This document shows positions 63,493-64,000 of a DNA stretch of 64,000 nucleotides, one piece after another (the stretch's first letter is position 1; the number at the start of each line of letters is the position of its first letter). Source of the DNA: Didymella arachidicola. Its lineage: Eukaryota; Ascomycota; Dothideomycetes; Pleosporales; Didymellaceae. Position numbers and translations under genes: made by a program. The notes below the pieces were generated by a model that worked only from the letters and a program-made list of their open reading frames with translations, was not told the origin of the DNA and searched no databases. The stretch is from contig CM049992.1 of the NCBI GenBank assembly GCA_016630955.3, positions 744,001 through 808,000 on the forward strand, written 5' to 3'.

Positions 63493-64000
63493 ATGAGGGG
63501 CCTTCTATCAGCTTCTTCAGCAGCCTTGACCCTGGCCAGCAGTACTCTCGCTGGTCCAGTAGCACCTCGCGCCGACCTCCTCTTCTTCAAGCCTGTTTCC
63601 GTCACTACGGACTCGGTGCACAATGTCCATATCGGCTTCAACGACAAGTCTTTCGAAGGCGATGTACGGGTTGTATACGGCAGCTGCGAGATGGCGAGCT
63701 CAGACTCTAGGCATCACGAACTCGGCTCTACACGAGTAACTCGGGATGCTCGACCTGAGCGTTTAGTCTGGGTCGTGCCAGAAAACACAGCTCATGGCGG
63801 CTGCTTGCATGCGTACTCTGGGTCTTCTTTGATTGGTCGATCAGCAGCGATCACCGTCAAGCAGCCGACCAGGAAGCGTGAAGACATCTCAGAAGTCGCG
63901 GATGTCACTGGACCGTGGTTCGATGGTGTTGCATACATGCAATCGAAATCGAACAATGCCTCGTTCGTCGCCGTCTCTAAGAGCAAGAAGATTGCTATAT
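63493..64000 (+). CDS. Secreted FAD-oxidoreductase-like protein, N-terminal part
   Basis: Open from ATG 63493 to the right edge (169 codons, cut). Signal peptide about residues 1-20 (MRGLLSASSAALTLASSTLA). Then comes a beta-rich domain with two cysteines (YGSCEMAS and GGCLHAYSG), followed by GPWFDGVAYMQSKSN and a Lys-rich strand ending KKIAI at the edge. That last strand is where a dinucleotide-binding GxGxxG would be expected to start in fungal secreted flavin amine/L-amino-acid oxidase-like proteins, so I suggest that family. The binding motif itself lies outside the window, so the function is tentative while the gene is firm. Confidence 0.6.
   Translation, partial: MRGLLSASSAALTLASSTLAGPVAPRADLLFFKPVSVTTDSVHNVHIGFNDKSFEGDVRVVYGSCEMASSDSRHHELGSTRVTRDARPERLVWVVPENTAHGGCLHAYSGSSLIGRSAAITVKQPTRKREDISEVADVTGPWFDGVAYMQSKSNNASFVAVSKSKKIAI

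Noticed and set aside
1..64000. tRNA, rRNA genes or CRISPR arrays
   Set aside because: No T-arm box (GGTTCGANTCC-like) in a cloverleaf context and no spaced identical repeats were found by eye.

Overview
The window is nuclear DNA of a filamentous ascomycete (Pezizomycotina, most like a Dothideomycete). I infer this from short GT-AG introns of about 43-114 nt in most recognisable genes and from the gene content: a secreted GH92 mannosidase, a Ysc84/Lsb3 SYLF-SH3 protein, a Tco89-like TORC1 subunit, a two-domain GH43 enzyme, an ABC-F ATPase and Fot1-like DNA transposons. No tRNA, rRNA or CRISPR was seen. Both window edges cut genes: GH92 on the left and a secreted FAD-oxidoreductase-like protein on the right.

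Layout. 1-4.4 kb: GH92 (minus strand, 3' end missing) and a BAHD-like acyltransferase. 4.5-10.8 kb: four unrecognised genes whose products all end in hydrophobic, probably membrane-inserted tails. 11.4-14.7 kb: a calpain with an unusual glycine/tyrosine repeat tail. 16.7-23.2 kb: a small orphan, a nuclear-looking orphan and a decayed CCCH zinc-finger gene. 24.1-25.6 kb: Ysc84/Lsb3.

26.8-38.9 kb is the accessory island. It holds three paralogous genes for small secreted proteins with eight cysteines (here A, B and C; 95, 83 and 86 aa), with the same intron position and similar promoter layout. Among and beyond them lie four TA-flanked Fot1/pogo-type transposons. Tn1 is intact with perfect 44-bp ends and sits between B and C. 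Tn2, Tn3 and Tn4 lie almost end to end and carry one, one and four in-frame stops. The ends of Tn1, Tn2 and Tn4 share an outer sequence and each contains two near-identical 13-bp blocks 17 bp apart; the blocks change together within an end.

40-44.4 kb: an amidase and a secreted protein with two GH43 domains, each with a plausible catalytic triad. 45-48.6 kb: an orphan and the Tco89-like subunit. 48.6-55.4 kb is gene-poor, holding one GPI-anchored-type wall protein and a 173-bp MITE-like inverted repeat. 55.5-64 kb: a zinc-finger orphan, an ABC-F ATPase, a RidA-fold protein with a signal peptide, and the start of the oxidoreductase.

The genes do not form an obvious single pathway. The secreted enzymes fit a plant- or litter-associated lifestyle, and the A/B/C family in a transposon-rich island fits a rapidly evolving secreted repertoire. 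Several open frames in the region begin only at TTG or GTG, so I set starts at ATG codons and assigned introns by eye from splice signals and family conservation.
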